NCBI RefSeq assembly: GCF_009711225.1
Contig: NZ_WMIE01000006.1
Coordinates: forward strand, 1 to 64,000
Source of the DNA: Paracoccus aestuariivivens
GTDB taxonomy: Bacteria; Pseudomonadota; Alphaproteobacteria; Rhodobacterales; Rhodobacteraceae
Reading direction: 5' to 3'
DNA: 64,000 bases
Both the position numbers and the translations under genes were made by a program. Below the pieces are notes generated by a model. The model worked only from the letters and a program-made list of their open reading frames with translations. It had not been told where the DNA came from and made no database searches. This document shows, one piece after another, positions 53,214-62,458 of the stretch. How positions within the stretch are numbered: the first letter of the stretch is position 1; each line of letters starts with the position of its first letter.

Positions 53214-55487
53214 TCAGAAGGTGAAGTCAAGCGAGGCGGTGAAGGCGCGGCCCGCTCCGGTCTGCAACTCGATCGGGTTCGACGCCGCAACCGAGGTCGA
53301 GGCGGCGCTGGAATAGGTCGCCGCCGAGGCCTCGAAATAGCGTTTGTCGAACAGGTTCCTGACGCCCATGTTCAGCACCGCGTTTTCGGCCACCTGCCAG
53401 CGGGCATAGGTGTCGATCAGCCCGTAGCCCGCCGGTTTGAAGTTATCCTCGGATTCGACATATTTCACCGACGAGGCAAAGACGCCGACGACATCGACGG
53501 TCAGGCCGTCTTGCGGGGTATCCCAGCTCAGCGCGACATTCCCGCTAAGCGGCGGCAGCGTGGTGGGCGTCTCCTCGGCATCGGGATCGACGCGTTGGTC
53601 GCCCTTCTGCCACGAGGCCGCGCCAGTCAGGCGCAGCGTGTCGCTGATCTCGTAGGCGGCTTCGAACTCCAGCCCCCAGACCCGCATCTCGGACAGGTTG
53701 CGATAGGTATAGTCGCTGGTTCCCGGCGGGTTGTAGAAGCTCTGGATGAAGTTGTCGTAATCGGCATTGAAGGCGGTCAGGCCGAAATAGCCGCGCGCCG
53801 TTTCGCGACGCAGGCCGAATTCGATGCTTTTGACTTCCTCGGGTTTCAGGTCGGGCGCGGGCGTCATGTCGAAGAAGGCCCCCGGAACCGAGGTGTAAAG
53901 CTGCTGCGCCGTCGGCATCTTGAAGCCTTCGCCGTAATGGCCCCAGACCTGCCAGCCGTCGCCAAAACGATATAGCGCGCCAAGGCTTTTCAGCAGCTTC
54001 TCGTCCTCGCGGATGCGGGGTTCGGCACCATCGATGACCTGATAGTCGCCATTCGGGCGCGGGTCGATCTTGTAGGTCGCATAACGAAGACCCGGCGTGA
54101 TTTCCAGCGCCCCGCCCAGCAGCGAGATCTGGTCCTGCACATAGATATCGGCGCGGCGCGTATCGGCATTGGCGAAGTTGAAGCCGCCCGCAGGCGTTTC
54201 CGTCACGTCGCCGGTGGTCAGGTTGCTGGCGACATCAAGACGCGAATAATCCGTCTTGGTGTGATCGCCGTCAAAGCCCCAGGTCACGGTATGCTTGGCC
54301 GATCCGGTTTCGAAGCGCGAGGTGGCCTGAATGTCGAGTTCGACGAAATCCTCGTCATAGCCCAGATAATCGCGGGTGATCATCTGGTCGCCAGCCGAGG
54401 ATGTGCTCCATTTCTTGCCCGAGCGGTCATAGCCGCTGGGGGTATAGGCCAGCGTGGTGCGGACCTCGTCGACCAGCCGGTTCTCGGGGGTCCAGACATA
54501 TTCCAGCCCGAAGCGCTTGCGGGTCATGTCCAGATCGCGGTCGTAATTGTGGTTGACCTCGCCCGTCGGCAATCCGGTCATCGTCGAATAGACCGGACCG
54601 AGGGTATTGTCGTATTGGACTTCGGTTTTGCGATCGAGCCAGTCGAAGGACAGTTCCAGACGGTGTTCGTCGCTGGGCTTCCAGACCGCCTTGGCAATGG
54701 CATGGGTCGCGTCGGTATCGGTCGGGTTCAACTCTCCGCAGGGGGTCGCGCCATATTCGACATTGCGCGGGCAGCCATAGATGCCGCCATCGTTGCGGGC
54801 GTTCGACAGTTCGGCCTCATGCGCGGCGGATCGCGACAGACCGGCCATGATCGACCAGTCATTCCCGAATCTCTGCGCGAAAGCGCCCGAAATCGAGCTA
54901 CCGTCATTAAGTGAATCGTAAGCCATCCGCGCCATGCCGCCGCTGTCACGGCCTTGCAGCAGATCCTCGGGGTCGATGGTCTCGACGGCGACCACGCCGC
55001 CCAAGGCATCCGCGCCCCACAGGACCGAGGACGGCCCCTTGGCGATCTCGACCTGCTTGGTAAAGGCAAAGTCCAGATAGTCGCGCGTTCCGTCGGTGAT
55101 GCGTTCGGGCACGCGCGAGCCGTCGATCAGCATCTGCACGCGGTTGCCGCCGACGCCGCGAATGGTGAAACCACCAAAGGTGTTGAAGGGGTCCGTCGCG
55201 GTCGTCTGGCGCTGCACCGTCACACCGGGGGTATAGCGGACCAGTTCCTGCATGTCGTCCAACCCACGGGCGCGGATTTCCTCGCCATCGATGACCGTCA
55301 CCGAGGCCGGCACTTCGCGTGTGCTGGTGCCCTGACGGTCGGCCAGCAGCGTGACGGGCGCCAACGACATGGTTTCCGGCTCAGGCGTCTGGGTCTCGAT
55401 CTGCTGCGCCATAGCGGGCGCGCAGATCGTCATCAGGGCAAGCGCGGTCGTTGTCCGGAGAGCATCCGGAAGTCTGGATCGTTTCAT
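53214..55487 (-). CDS. TonB-dependent heme receptor
   Basis: 757 aa with signal peptide (RTTTALALMTICAPAMAQ). The plug domain has VPASVTVIDGEEIRARGLDD, FGGFTIRGVGGNRVQMLIDG and KGPSSVLWGADALGGVVAVE; the barrel has APDLKPEEVKSIEFGLRRET (NPxLxPE-like box), and it ends in Phe (ASLDFTF). The order and the YGEGFKMPTAQQLY block match the heme/hemoglobin receptor family. It imports heme across the outer membrane. 5 nt before the ABC gene. Confidence 0.9.
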   Translation of the reverse strand: MKRSRLPDALRTTTALALMTICAPAMAQQIETQTPEPETMSLAPVTLLADRQGTSTREVPASVTVIDGEEIRARGLDDMQELVRYTPGVTVQRQTTATDPFNTFGGFTIRGVGGNRVQMLIDGSRVPERITDGTRDYLDFAFTKQVEIAKGPSSVLWGADALGGVVAVETIDPEDLLQGRDSGGMARMAYDSLNDGSSISGAFAQRFGNDWSIMAGLSRSAAHEAELSNARNDGGIYGCPRNVEYGATPCGELNPTDTDATHAIAKAVWKPSDEHRLELSFDWLDRKTEVQYDNTLGPVYSTMTGLPTGEVNHNYDRDLDMTRKRFGLEYVWTPENRLVDEVRTTLAYTPSGYDRSGKKWSTSSAGDQMITRDYLGYDEDFVELDIQATSRFETGSAKHTVTWGFDGDHTKTDYSRLDVASNLTTGDVTETPAGGFNFANADTRRADIYVQDQISLLGGALEITPGLRYATYKIDPRPNGDYQVIDGAEPRIREDEKLLKSLGALYRFGDGWQVWGHYGEGFKMPTAQQLYTSVPGAFFDMTPAPDLKPEEVKSIEFGLRRETARGYFGLTAFNADYDNFIQSFYNPPGTSDYTYRNLSEMRVWGLEFEAAYEISDTLRLTGAASWQKGDQRVDPDAEETPTTLPPLSGNVALSWDTPQDGLTVDVVGVFASSVKYVESEDNFKPAGYGLIDTYARWQVAENAVLNMGVRNLFDKRYFEASAATYSSAASTSVAASNPIELQTGAGRAFTASLDFTF

Positions 55488-55639
55488 TTTGTGAGCCTTT
55501 GCGAGCTGCCGCTAGCTGGCAAAGGCGGGCGCGGCGATAAATCGCAGTCTCAATCAGTTACCGCACTTATTTTGTCAAGATTAACACGGCAATAAACGGC
55601 AACAAAATGAATCATTGGGAAATTTACAACAACGCTTTG

Positions 55640-56179
55640 TCACATTTGCTGTGGGGCAAGTCCGGATGGCGACAGCTGTTGCTGTCGCGCGTCCTTCGAT
55701 TTCAGCATGTCATCGGGTGAAAGCTTGAAGGCGCGGCCGAAACCGCCGTTCAGCAGGCCAGATTGCGGCACGAGACGCCAGAACCGGAAATCCGGCAGGC
55801 CGATATAGACCTTGGATTTGGGGTCCTGCCCTACCCACGCATCGCGCATTTCGGGGGTGGCCTCGATCTGTTCGGCCTGCGCCAGAACCGACAGGCGGGC
55901 ATGGGCCATGACATCGCCCTTGGCCACACTGTCATCCGAGACCAGCAGTCCGGCGCGCGGGTCCGCGATCAACGCGCGGGTATGCGCGGCCAGACCCGAC
56001 AGCAGGGCGACAGGCGTTCCGGTCCCGTCAATCTGGACGGCGATGCGGGTGACCAACGGCGTGCCGGTCTCGGGATCGAGCGTGCCCAGAACGGCATGGC
56101 GCATCTCGGCCAGCAAGCGGCGGGCAAGCGCGCGGGCCTCGTCATCGGTGGGGCGGATGGGGTCGAGTTTCTTGGTCAT
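55640..56179 (-). CDS. HugZ-like heme oxygenase/pyridoxamine oxidase-fold protein
   Basis: 179 aa. EARALARRLLAEMRHAVLGT and LDPETGTPLVTRIAVQIDG with GLAAHTRALIADPRAGLLV form the split-barrel fold of the PNPOx/HugZ group; VYIGLPDFRFWRLVPQSGLL and NGGFGRAFKLSPDDML are the C-terminal part where HugZ places its heme ligand. It is the first gene of the heme operon, so heme degradation is the likely role. 152 nt separate it from the receptor gene. Confidence 0.85.
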   Translation of the reverse strand: MTKKLDPIRPTDDEARALARRLLAEMRHAVLGTLDPETGTPLVTRIAVQIDGTGTPVALLSGLAAHTRALIADPRAGLLVSDDSVAKGDVMAHARLSVLAQAEQIEATPEMRDAWVGQDPKSKVYIGLPDFRFWRLVPQSGLLNGGFGRAFKLSPDDMLKSKDARQQQLSPSGLAPQQM

Positions 56180-56548
56180 CTGTCTGTTCGCTCTTTCAGG
56201 ACAAAGGCAAGGCGGGGCGGCTTGTCTTGGGCTGGCGATCCGCGACGGATGGCTGGCATGAGTATGGACCCCTGCGCACCTTTCGCCCAGACGGGGCGCA
56301 AAGTGAATAGCATCCCCTTGATTTTCCTGCCGGACGGGGCTCCGGCCTGCGCCCGTCCCCGCCCCGAAGGTCAAATCCGAGTAAAAAACTAGCCGGAGCA
56401 CGTCCGATTGTTTCACTCAACTATTTGAAATATAAAGATTTTATATTGACGTTCCTTCCCCGCGCGGCTATCTGTTCCTCAAGACGGCCAGCCAGCGATT
56501 TGCCAGCCAGCCGTCTCCTGTAAACCGAAGCCCGAACAGGAGAACGTC
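56180..56548. other. 369-nt regulatory gap
   Basis: No gene. It should hold the promoter of the minus-strand heme operon and that of the plus-strand 4-Cys gene. TTGTTT (56408-56413), 17 bp, TATAAA (56431-56436) is a plausible plus-strand promoter. An AT-rich palindrome overlaps it. A standard Irr or Fur box was not recognised. Confidence 0.5.
56429..56447. promoter_or_regulatory. AT-rich perfect palindrome AATATAAA-GAT-TTTATATT
   Basis: 8-bp perfect arms with a 3-nt centre, covering the possible -10 of the 4-Cys gene and lying 250 bp before the heme operon. In DNA this GC-rich such a site is unlikely by chance. An iron- or redox-linked repressor is a reasonable guess, given the neighbours. 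Confidence 0.6.
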
Positions 56549-56746
56549 ATGTCCCATGCAGCCTGCAACGCCTGCGCCTTTTACGAAGATCACGTCGCGA
56601 ATTCGGCCCATACGCTGTCCGATGCCGGTCTTTGCCGCGTCAATCCGCCGGTGAACCAGAAGGACGCCGATACCCGTGGCTTCTGGCCGGTCGTCAAATC
56701 GAACGACTGGTGCGGCAAGTTCGCGACCGTTTTCGCGGCCGAGTAA
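56549..56746 (+). CDS. small four-cysteine protein, probably metal-binding
   Basis: 65 aa. [15 protein letters not shown] gives a CxxC pair; GLCRVNPP and SNDWCGKF give the third and fourth Cys. This C-x2-C...C-x-x-NPP...DWCG layout occurs in many small alphaproteobacterial proteins of unknown function and would suit Zn or Fe-S binding. ACAGGAG before ATG. Divergent from the heme operon behind an AT-rich palindrome. Confidence 0.82.
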   Translation: MSHAACNACAFYEDHVANSAHTLSDAGLCRVNPPVNQKDADTRGFWPVVKSNDWCGKFATVFAAE

Positions 56747-56842
56747 CCGGATCACCGCACGGGTTCCGAAACCCCACGATTGGCAGCCATCCGGCTGCCT
56801 CTTGCGTTTCGGGACAAGCGCCGGCCACCCGACGTCAGCGGA

Positions 56843-57598
56843 TCAGATATTCTGGCCGCCCGAGGCCTCGATGCGCTGCGCCGTGACCCAGCGGTTGTCG
56901 TCGCGCAGAAGGCTTGCGACCATCGGGCCGATGTCATCGGGCAGGCCGACCCGACCCAGCGCCGTTCTTGCCGCCAATTGCGCATTGATCTCGGCATTGT
57001 CGCGCACCCGTCCGCCGCCGAAATCGGTCTCGATGGCTCCGGGCGCGACGGTGTTGACCAGAATGCCGCGCGGACCAAGCTCTCGGGCCAGGTAGACCGT
57101 CAGCATCTCGATCGCCGCCTTGGCCGAGGCATAGGCCGCATATCCGGGCAGGGACATGCGCGTCAGGCCGGACGAGAAATTCACGATGCGCCCGCCATCG
57201 GCGATCAGGGGCAGCAGGGCCTGAACCAGAAAGAACACACCCTTCACATGCACCTGAAACAGCCCGTCGAACTGGGCTTCGGTGGTGTTTTCGAACGGCG
57301 TGAACTCTCCGTGGCCGGCATTGTTCACCAGATGGTCGAAACTATCGCGCCCCCAGACCTGACGAAGCTGGTCGCGAAGGTTGTCGGCGAAGGCCGGAAA
57401 GCTGGCATTGTCGGCCATGTCCAACCGCAGCGCCATGGCGCGGCGACCCATCGCGCGGATTTCGGCAACGACCTCGGCGGCCTGCGCTTCGTTCCCGCGA
57501 TAGGCGACGATGACATCCGCTCCGGCGCGGGCGATGGAAATGGCGGTGTTGCGGCCTAGGCCGCGATTGGCTCCGGTGATCAGGGCGATCTTGCTCAT
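56843..57598 (-). CDS. short-chain dehydrogenase/reductase
   Basis: 251 aa. NAD(P) site ALITGANRGLGRNTAISIAR, NNAGHGEF, and the active site S...YAAYASAKAA (Tyr and Lys of YxxxK). GPRGILVNTVAPGAIETDF and ASGGQNI at the end are typical of classical SDRs. Arg after the Rossmann block (VAYRGNEAQ) hints at NADP preference. Divergent from an AraC regulator, which likely controls it. Confidence 0.92.
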   Translation of the reverse strand: MSKIALITGANRGLGRNTAISIARAGADVIVAYRGNEAQAAEVVAEIRAMGRRAMALRLDMADNASFPAFADNLRDQLRQVWGRDSFDHLVNNAGHGEFTPFENTTEAQFDGLFQVHVKGVFFLVQALLPLIADGGRIVNFSSGLTRMSLPGYAAYASAKAAIEMLTVYLARELGPRGILVNTVAPGAIETDFGGGRVRDNAEINAQLAARTALGRVGLPDDIGPMVASLLRDDNRWVTAQRIEASGGQNI

Positions 57599-57736
57599 CG
57601 GGAGGTCCTTTCGGGTTTTATTGCAGGACCGATGTCTAGCGCAGCCCCGCGCCGACAGGTTGCCCGTTCCCCGCCAGTTCTTGCCTATTCCCGCCCGGTA
57701 CTTCCGCAGCATCGTGAAAAGCGCCATATTCACGGC

Positions 57737-58639
57737 ATGGATCATGCCCAAAACCATCGCAGCTTCGCCGCGCTTCTGGATCACTGCCGCCGCTGGGCCG
57801 AGCGTCACGGTGGCGCGGAAGGGCCGATACCCACGCCGGTTCCCGGCCTGTCGATCGTGCGCGCCTTCACTCCGGGCGGGTTGCAGGTGGCCATACACAG
57901 GCCGTTGATCGCCATGCTGCTGCAAGGACGAAAGCGGGTCGCGACCCATGACGGCAGCTTCGAATATTGCGCGGGCGAGGCGATGGTGGTTTCGGCCGAT
58001 ATCCCGACGGTCAGCCAGATCACGCGGGCAAGCCTTGCCGCGCCCTATTACTCGCTCGTGCTGGAATTCGACCCTGCGATCCTGCGTGAATTGTCGGATC
58101 TGGCGCCGCAGCATCAGGGCGCGCTCCGCACCGTTCGGGTCGAGCCGGTCGGCGGCGATGTCGCGGATGCGGCGCTGCGATTGGTGCGCCTGCTTGACCA
58201 GCCTTTGGCCCTGAAGGCGGTCGGTGACGGGTTGTTGCGGGAGTTGCATTACTGGCTGCTCATGGGGGTACACGGGCCCGAGATCCGGTCCTTGCGCGCG
58301 CCGGACAGCCATTCCGAGCGGATCGGTCGGGCAGTGGATATCTTGCGCAGGGAATATACGCGGACGATCCGCGTGGACGAGTTGGCCGATCGCGCAGGCA
58401 TGAGCGAGGCCGCCTTTCACCGGCATTTCCGGACGATCACCACCCTGTCGCCGCTGCAATTCCAGAAACAGCTTCGCCTGATCGAGGCCAGACGCATGAT
58501 GCTGGCGGAAGGCGCGGGGATCGCGAAGGCGGCCTATGCGGTTGGCTATGCCAGCGTGTCCCAGTTCACGCGCGAATACAGCCGCCTGTTCGACGAATCC
58601 CCCGGTAGGGATATGCGCGTGGCAAGGATCGGGGCGTGA
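57737..58639 (+). CDS. AraC-family regulator
   Basis: 300 aa. The N-terminal AraC_N cupin-like domain (GLQVAIHRPLIAMLLQGRKR; VVSADIPTVSQITRAS) is followed by two HTH units: RVDELADRAGMSEAAFHRHF and GIAKAAYAVGYASVSQFTRE with YSRLFDESPGRD. This architecture is common among regulators of adjacent dehydrogenase genes. Start ATG 57737 (MDHAQNHRS). Confidence 0.9.
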   Translation: MDHAQNHRSFAALLDHCRRWAERHGGAEGPIPTPVPGLSIVRAFTPGGLQVAIHRPLIAMLLQGRKRVATHDGSFEYCAGEAMVVSADIPTVSQITRASLAAPYYSLVLEFDPAILRELSDLAPQHQGALRTVRVEPVGGDVADAALRLVRLLDQPLALKAVGDGLLRELHYWLLMGVHGPEIRSLRAPDSHSERIGRAVDILRREYTRTIRVDELADRAGMSEAAFHRHFRTITTLSPLQFQKQLRLIEARRMMLAEGAGIAKAAYAVGYASVSQFTREYSRLFDESPGRDMRVARIGA

Positions 58640-58657
58640 CCGCGCGCCGGAATAAGG

Positions 58658-58684
58658 GAAAGCCCCGAATTTCTCGGGGCTTTC
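58658..58684. terminator. bidirectional terminator hairpin
   Basis: GAAAGCCCCGA, loop ATTTC, TCGGGGCTTTC: perfect 11-bp stem with A and T runs at the two edges, between the convergent AraC and BCCT genes. A strong two-way rho-independent terminator. Confidence 0.88.
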
Positions 58685-58722
58685 GTTAAGGTATTGCTGT
58701 CGTCGGGGCAATCAGGCGGGCG

Positions 58723-60369
58723 TCATGTCGTCGCCATCTCGGTTGCCTGCTGGTCGCGCAGATGGTCGCGATACAGCGCCTTGGCCAGCGACACGCACAT
58801 TGCCACCATGACAAAGGCAAAGGGCAGCGCGCCGATGATCATGGCGTTCTGAAGCACGGCCAGCCCGCCGCCTCCGGCAAGGATCAGCGCGGCGATGACC
58901 AGCGTCAGAAGCACGCCCCAGACGATGCGATGCACGGTGCTGGTTTCTTCCTCTCCGCCGGCCATGATGGTGTTGATCACCAGCAGTCCCGAATCCGCCG
59001 AGGTGACCAGAAAGGTCAGGACCAGAACCACGCACATCACCGCGACAATGCCGTAAAGCCGGTCGCTGATGATGTAATGCAGCGTAGCGAACAGCTTGTT
59101 GGTCTGGGATGCGTCGATGATGCTGCCCTGCGCGATGCCCGACATTTCCAGATCAATCGAGGTTCCGCCCAGAATGGTCATCCATGCGAAGCAGACCAGC
59201 GCCGGCATGATGACCGCACCCAGAACGAATTCCCTGACCGTGCGCCCGCGCGAGATGCGGGCCAGAAACAGCCCCACGAAGGGCGAGAACGCGATCCACC
59301 ACGCCCAGTAGAACGTCGTCCAGCCCGATTGCCATTTGCCCAGTTCGGTATCGGTTGACCATGCCTCGAAGGAAAGGGCCGGAAAGTGCTCGGCATAGTC
59401 CACCAGCGCGCTGCCATAGCTGGTCAGGGCAAAGCCGAACGAGCCGAAAACGACAAAGATCAGCAGCAGCGCCGTCGAAAGGATCAGGTTCAGGTTCGAC
59501 AGGTACTTCACGCCGCGCCCGACACCCGAGACCGCCGACATGATCGACAGGCCCATGACGACGACCAGCGCCGCGATCAGCCCGACGGCCGAAGGGGTGG
59601 GGGCGGCACCGTTTTCACCCGGTTGCAGCAGCCACTCCATGCCGGTGACGGAATAGACGCCCTCGACCAGCTGGCTGACGCCGAAGCCGATGGTGACCGC
59701 GACGCCAAGGATGGTCGCCACGACGCCCAGAACGTCCACGGCGTGACCGATGGGGCCGTTGACATGGCGGCCAAGGATCGGGGTCAGCGCGCTGCGGATC
59801 GTCAGCGGCATGTCACGCGTATAGGCGTAATAGGCCAGACACAGCCCCGTCACGACATAGATGCCCCATGCGTGGATGCCGTAATGCAGGAAGGTGTAGC
59901 GGAAGGTCGATTGCAGCGCCTCGGCCGAATGCGGCGCGACATTCCCGCGGACGATCTCGGGATTGCTGTTCCACAGGCCCAGCGGCTCGGCGGTGGCATA
60001 GACCATCAGCCCGACGCCCAGACCCGCCCCGAACATCATCGCGAACCACGAGAACGTGGAGAATTCGGGCTTTTCGTCCGGTTTCCCCAGCCTCCGGCGC
60101 CCCGAGGAGGGAACCAGTGCTACGAAAAGAAGAAACCATGCGAAAAGCCCGACCGAGATGACGTAGAACAGGTTGAAACTGTCCAGAACCTCGCCGTTGA
60201 CCAGCGAAAGGATGGCCTCGGCGCTGCCGGGACGCAGAAGTGCCCATGCCGTCAGAAGGGCGACGGCAATTTTTGAGGTGAGCGTGATGGGCAGGGAATA
60301 GCCCTCGTAGAAACCTCGCTCGGATGTGTTGATATCGATATCAGTGAATGGTGCCGGTATATCGCTCAT
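58723..60369 (-). CDS. BCCT-family transporter (betaine/choline/carnitine type)
   Basis: 548 aa with about twelve membrane helices. FSWFAMMFGAGLGVGLMVYA, HYGIHAWGIYVVTGLCLAYY and FYWAWWIAFSPFVGLFLARI with SRGRTVREFVLGAVIMPALV are the BCCT signature. The GAGLGVGLM form (rather than GMGIG) is seen in several Na+-coupled members. It imports a trimethylammonium osmolyte or nutrient; the substrate cannot be fixed. A charged N-terminus precedes the first helix. Confidence 0.93.
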   Translation of the reverse strand: MSDIPAPFTDIDINTSERGFYEGYSLPITLTSKIAVALLTAWALLRPGSAEAILSLVNGEVLDSFNLFYVISVGLFAWFLLFVALVPSSGRRRLGKPDEKPEFSTFSWFAMMFGAGLGVGLMVYATAEPLGLWNSNPEIVRGNVAPHSAEALQSTFRYTFLHYGIHAWGIYVVTGLCLAYYAYTRDMPLTIRSALTPILGRHVNGPIGHAVDVLGVVATILGVAVTIGFGVSQLVEGVYSVTGMEWLLQPGENGAAPTPSAVGLIAALVVVMGLSIMSAVSGVGRGVKYLSNLNLILSTALLLIFVVFGSFGFALTSYGSALVDYAEHFPALSFEAWSTDTELGKWQSGWTTFYWAWWIAFSPFVGLFLARISRGRTVREFVLGAVIMPALVCFAWMTILGGTSIDLEMSGIAQGSIIDASQTNKLFATLHYIISDRLYGIVAVMCVVLVLTFLVTSADSGLLVINTIMAGGEEETSTVHRIVWGVLLTLVIAALILAGGGGLAVLQNAMIIGALPFAFVMVAMCVSLAKALYRDHLRDQQATEMATT

Positions 60370-60707
60370 ATGTCTGTCCGGATGGACCTCGTGTTGTTGC
60401 TGACGGGATTTGATTCTGATGGTTGCAGCGGTCGCCTAAAAGGCGCCGCCCGTGGCATTCCGGTTCCGCGAAACGGGCCTGCGACCGTCTCGCAGGGGGT
60501 GGTTCCTTGCCGCGAGCGGTCTCCGGAACCAGCGGACCGGCTCGCAGGCGAGGCGGTCGGATATGAAGTGAAGAACTTGCAAATCGAAGCGGTGACTATC
60601 AAAAAACGACACAGAAAACAACAAAGCGACAGAATTTTGTTGTATTTGCTTGCTTTTTAACGATTTAACCGGACCGTCCGAAGCCGATTGGCTTGGGTAT
60701 TCTGTCG
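60370..60707. other. 338-nt gap between BCCT and nsrR genes
   Basis: No gene seen. It holds the BCCT promoter on the minus strand and the 3' region of nsrR. An AT-rich part (60590-60660) contains an inverted repeat ACAACAAA/TTTGTTGT. The GC-rich part (60430-60560) shows nothing recognisable. Confidence 0.5.
60618..60643. promoter_or_regulatory. inverted repeat ACAACAAA-N10-TTTGTTGT
   Basis: Perfect 8-bp arms with a 10-nt centre, 65 bp past the nsrR stop and 250 bp before the BCCT start. It could end nsrR transcription as a weak AT-rich hairpin or bind a regulator of the BCCT gene. Confidence 0.4.
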
Positions 60708-61145
60708 TCAGGCTACGCTTTCCCTGCCGATCACGGGGAAATCTGCGGGCGTCAGGGCGATATCGGCAATCGAGCATCCGTCCAGCACCGCAAGGAACGC
60801 CTCCATCGCGCGCTGCAGGGGCGCGATCAGGCGGCATTGGCTGGTGATGATGCATTGGTTGCCGGTCCGAAAGCACTCGACCAGCCCGAAATCGGTCTCG
60901 AGATGGCGGACCACCGCGCCGACGCTGATCCGGTCGGCTGGCCGCGCCAGCCGCAATCCCCCCGCGCGCCCGCGCTGCGCGGCAAGGAACCCGCCCCGCG
61001 TCAGGGCATTCACCACCTTCATCATCGTGCTGCGCGGCAGGCCGTAGATGGCGACAAGCTGGTCGATGGTGAACAGCCGCTCGCCTTGCGTGGTGGCATA
61101 GATCATCACCCGCAATGCCATGTCTGTGCTGTCGTTCAACCGCAT
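60708..61145 (-). CDS. nsrR: nitric-oxide-sensing repressor NsrR (Rrf2 family)
   Basis: 145 aa. The winged helix RLNDSTDMALRVMIYATTQG and LVAIYGLPRSTMMKVVNAL with GGLRLARPADRISVGAVVRH is Rrf2-type. Three cysteines in LVECFRTGNQCIITSQCRL carry the NO-sensitive Fe-S cluster with the NsrR spacing. Divergent from hmp, with an NsrR operator in the gap. NO should release it and switch on hmp and nnrS. Confidence 0.93.
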   Translation of the reverse strand: MRLNDSTDMALRVMIYATTQGERLFTIDQLVAIYGLPRSTMMKVVNALTRGGFLAAQRGRAGGLRLARPADRISVGAVVRHLETDFGLVECFRTGNQCIITSQCRLIAPLQRAMEAFLAVLDGCSIADIALTPADFPVIGRESVA

Positions 61146-61187
61146 CGGGCTCTCCTTTCGGGCTGAGACGGAATGTCGCAGCTATTT

Positions 61188-61210
61188 AAGATACCTTTTA
61201 TTGGAATCTT
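61188..61210. promoter_or_regulatory. NsrR operator between nsrR and hmp
   Basis: Left half AAGATACCTTT and right half ATTGGAATCTT around one T form the 11-1-11 inverted repeat known for NsrR (consensus half AAGATGCYTTT). It is 60 bp before the hmp start and 43 bp before nsrR, so it can repress both. Confidence 0.85.
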
Positions 61211-61269
61211 TTTGAAGCTGGCATTATCTCGATTTCGACGGAAACATGAGCCAGCGTCAGGAGGACATC

Positions 61270-62448
61270 ATGCCCAAGCCGCTTTCCGAGGAAACCCTGT
61301 CGATTATCGAGGCCACGGCGCCGGTCGTCGCCGCCCATGTCGACCAGATCGTGCCCTGCATGTATCGCCGCCTTCTGGCCGATCCCGAAATCCGCGCGTT
61401 GTTCAACATGTCGCACCAGAATGGCCAATCGCCCCAGCACAAGGCGCTGGCGGGGGCGCTGGTGGCCTATGCGACCCATATCCGCAATCCCGCCGTGCTG
61501 GGCGGGGCGCTGGAACGCATCGCGCAGAAGCATGTCGGCCTGCAGATCCTGCCCGAGCATTACCCCCATGTCGCTACCGCCCTGCTGGGTGCGGTCAGCG
61601 AAGTTCTGGGCGAGGCCGCGAAGCCCGAGATCCTTGCCGCATGGGGCGAGGCCTATTGGTTCCTCGCTGACACGCTGATCGGGCGCGAAGAACAGATCTA
61701 TTCGGCATCCGAGCAGGCCGATGGCGGCTGGCGCGGCTGGCGTCAGTTCCGCATCGCCTCGAAAACGCCCGAGACGCACGAGATCACCTCGTTCCTGCTG
61801 GAGCCCGTCGATGGCGGTCCGGTGCTGGCCCATCGCCCCGGTCAATATCTGAGCTTCCGTTTCACCCCCGCCGAGGGCGAGGAATTCCGCCGCAACTACT
61901 CGATCTCGTCTGCGCCGAACGGGCGCGACTACCGCATCACCGTCAAGCGCGAGGCGGGCGGGCGGATCTCGAACTGGCTGCATGACGCGGTCGAACCCGG
62001 CAGCGTGATCGACGTCGCGGCCCCGGCGGGCGAGTTCTTCCTTGACCCGACCGGCAAGCGCGAGGTCGTGCTGCTGTCGGGCGGGGTCGGCATGACGCCG
62101 ATGATTTCGATGCTGGAAAGCTGCGGCGGCGGAGATCTGCGGATGATCCATGTCCACGCCACCCGCGATGCGCGCCATCACGCCATGCGCAACCGCCATC
62201 TGGATCTGGCCGATGAAAGCCATGTCTTCTACGAGGCCCCCGAGGTCGGAGCCGAGGGCATCTTCCATGCCGGTCGGATCTCGCCGGAATGGCTGGTCAG
62301 GATCAGCGATCCGAAGATCGCGGATTATTTCATCTGCGGCCCGACCGGCTTCATGGATGCGATGATCCGCGGCCTGCGCGCGGCGAATGTGCCCGATGAC
62401 CGCATCCATTACGAGCATTTTGGCCCCGCTGCGGCGCAACTCGGCTAA
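61270..62448 (+). CDS. hmp: flavohemoglobin (NO dioxygenase)
   Basis: 392 aa from ATG 61270, which has AGGAGG six bases upstream; ATG 61246 is possible but lacks one. The globin domain (residues ~1-140) has AQKHVGLQILPEHY with the proximal His. The FAD domain has HRPGQYLSFRF and RRNYSISSAP (RxYS), the NAD domain LLSGGVGMTPMISML and FICGPTGFMDAM. It converts NO to nitrate with O2 and NAD(P)H. 10 nt before nnrS. Confidence 0.95.
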   Translation: MPKPLSEETLSIIEATAPVVAAHVDQIVPCMYRRLLADPEIRALFNMSHQNGQSPQHKALAGALVAYATHIRNPAVLGGALERIAQKHVGLQILPEHYPHVATALLGAVSEVLGEAAKPEILAAWGEAYWFLADTLIGREEQIYSASEQADGGWRGWRQFRIASKTPETHEITSFLLEPVDGGPVLAHRPGQYLSFRFTPAEGEEFRRNYSISSAPNGRDYRITVKREAGGRISNWLHDAVEPGSVIDVAAPAGEFFLDPTGKREVVLLSGGVGMTPMISMLESCGGGDLRMIHVHATRDARHHAMRNRHLDLADESHVFYEAPEVGAEGIFHAGRISPEWLVRISDPKIADYFICGPTGFMDAMIRGLRAANVPDDRIHYEHFGPAAAQLG

Positions 62449-62458
62449 GGGGAATATC

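Noticed and set aside
56843..58711. 622-aa reading of the SDR gene
   Set aside because: The first ~370 residues are antisense to the AraC regulator; the SDR proper begins at ATG 57598 where the Rossmann motif follows directly.
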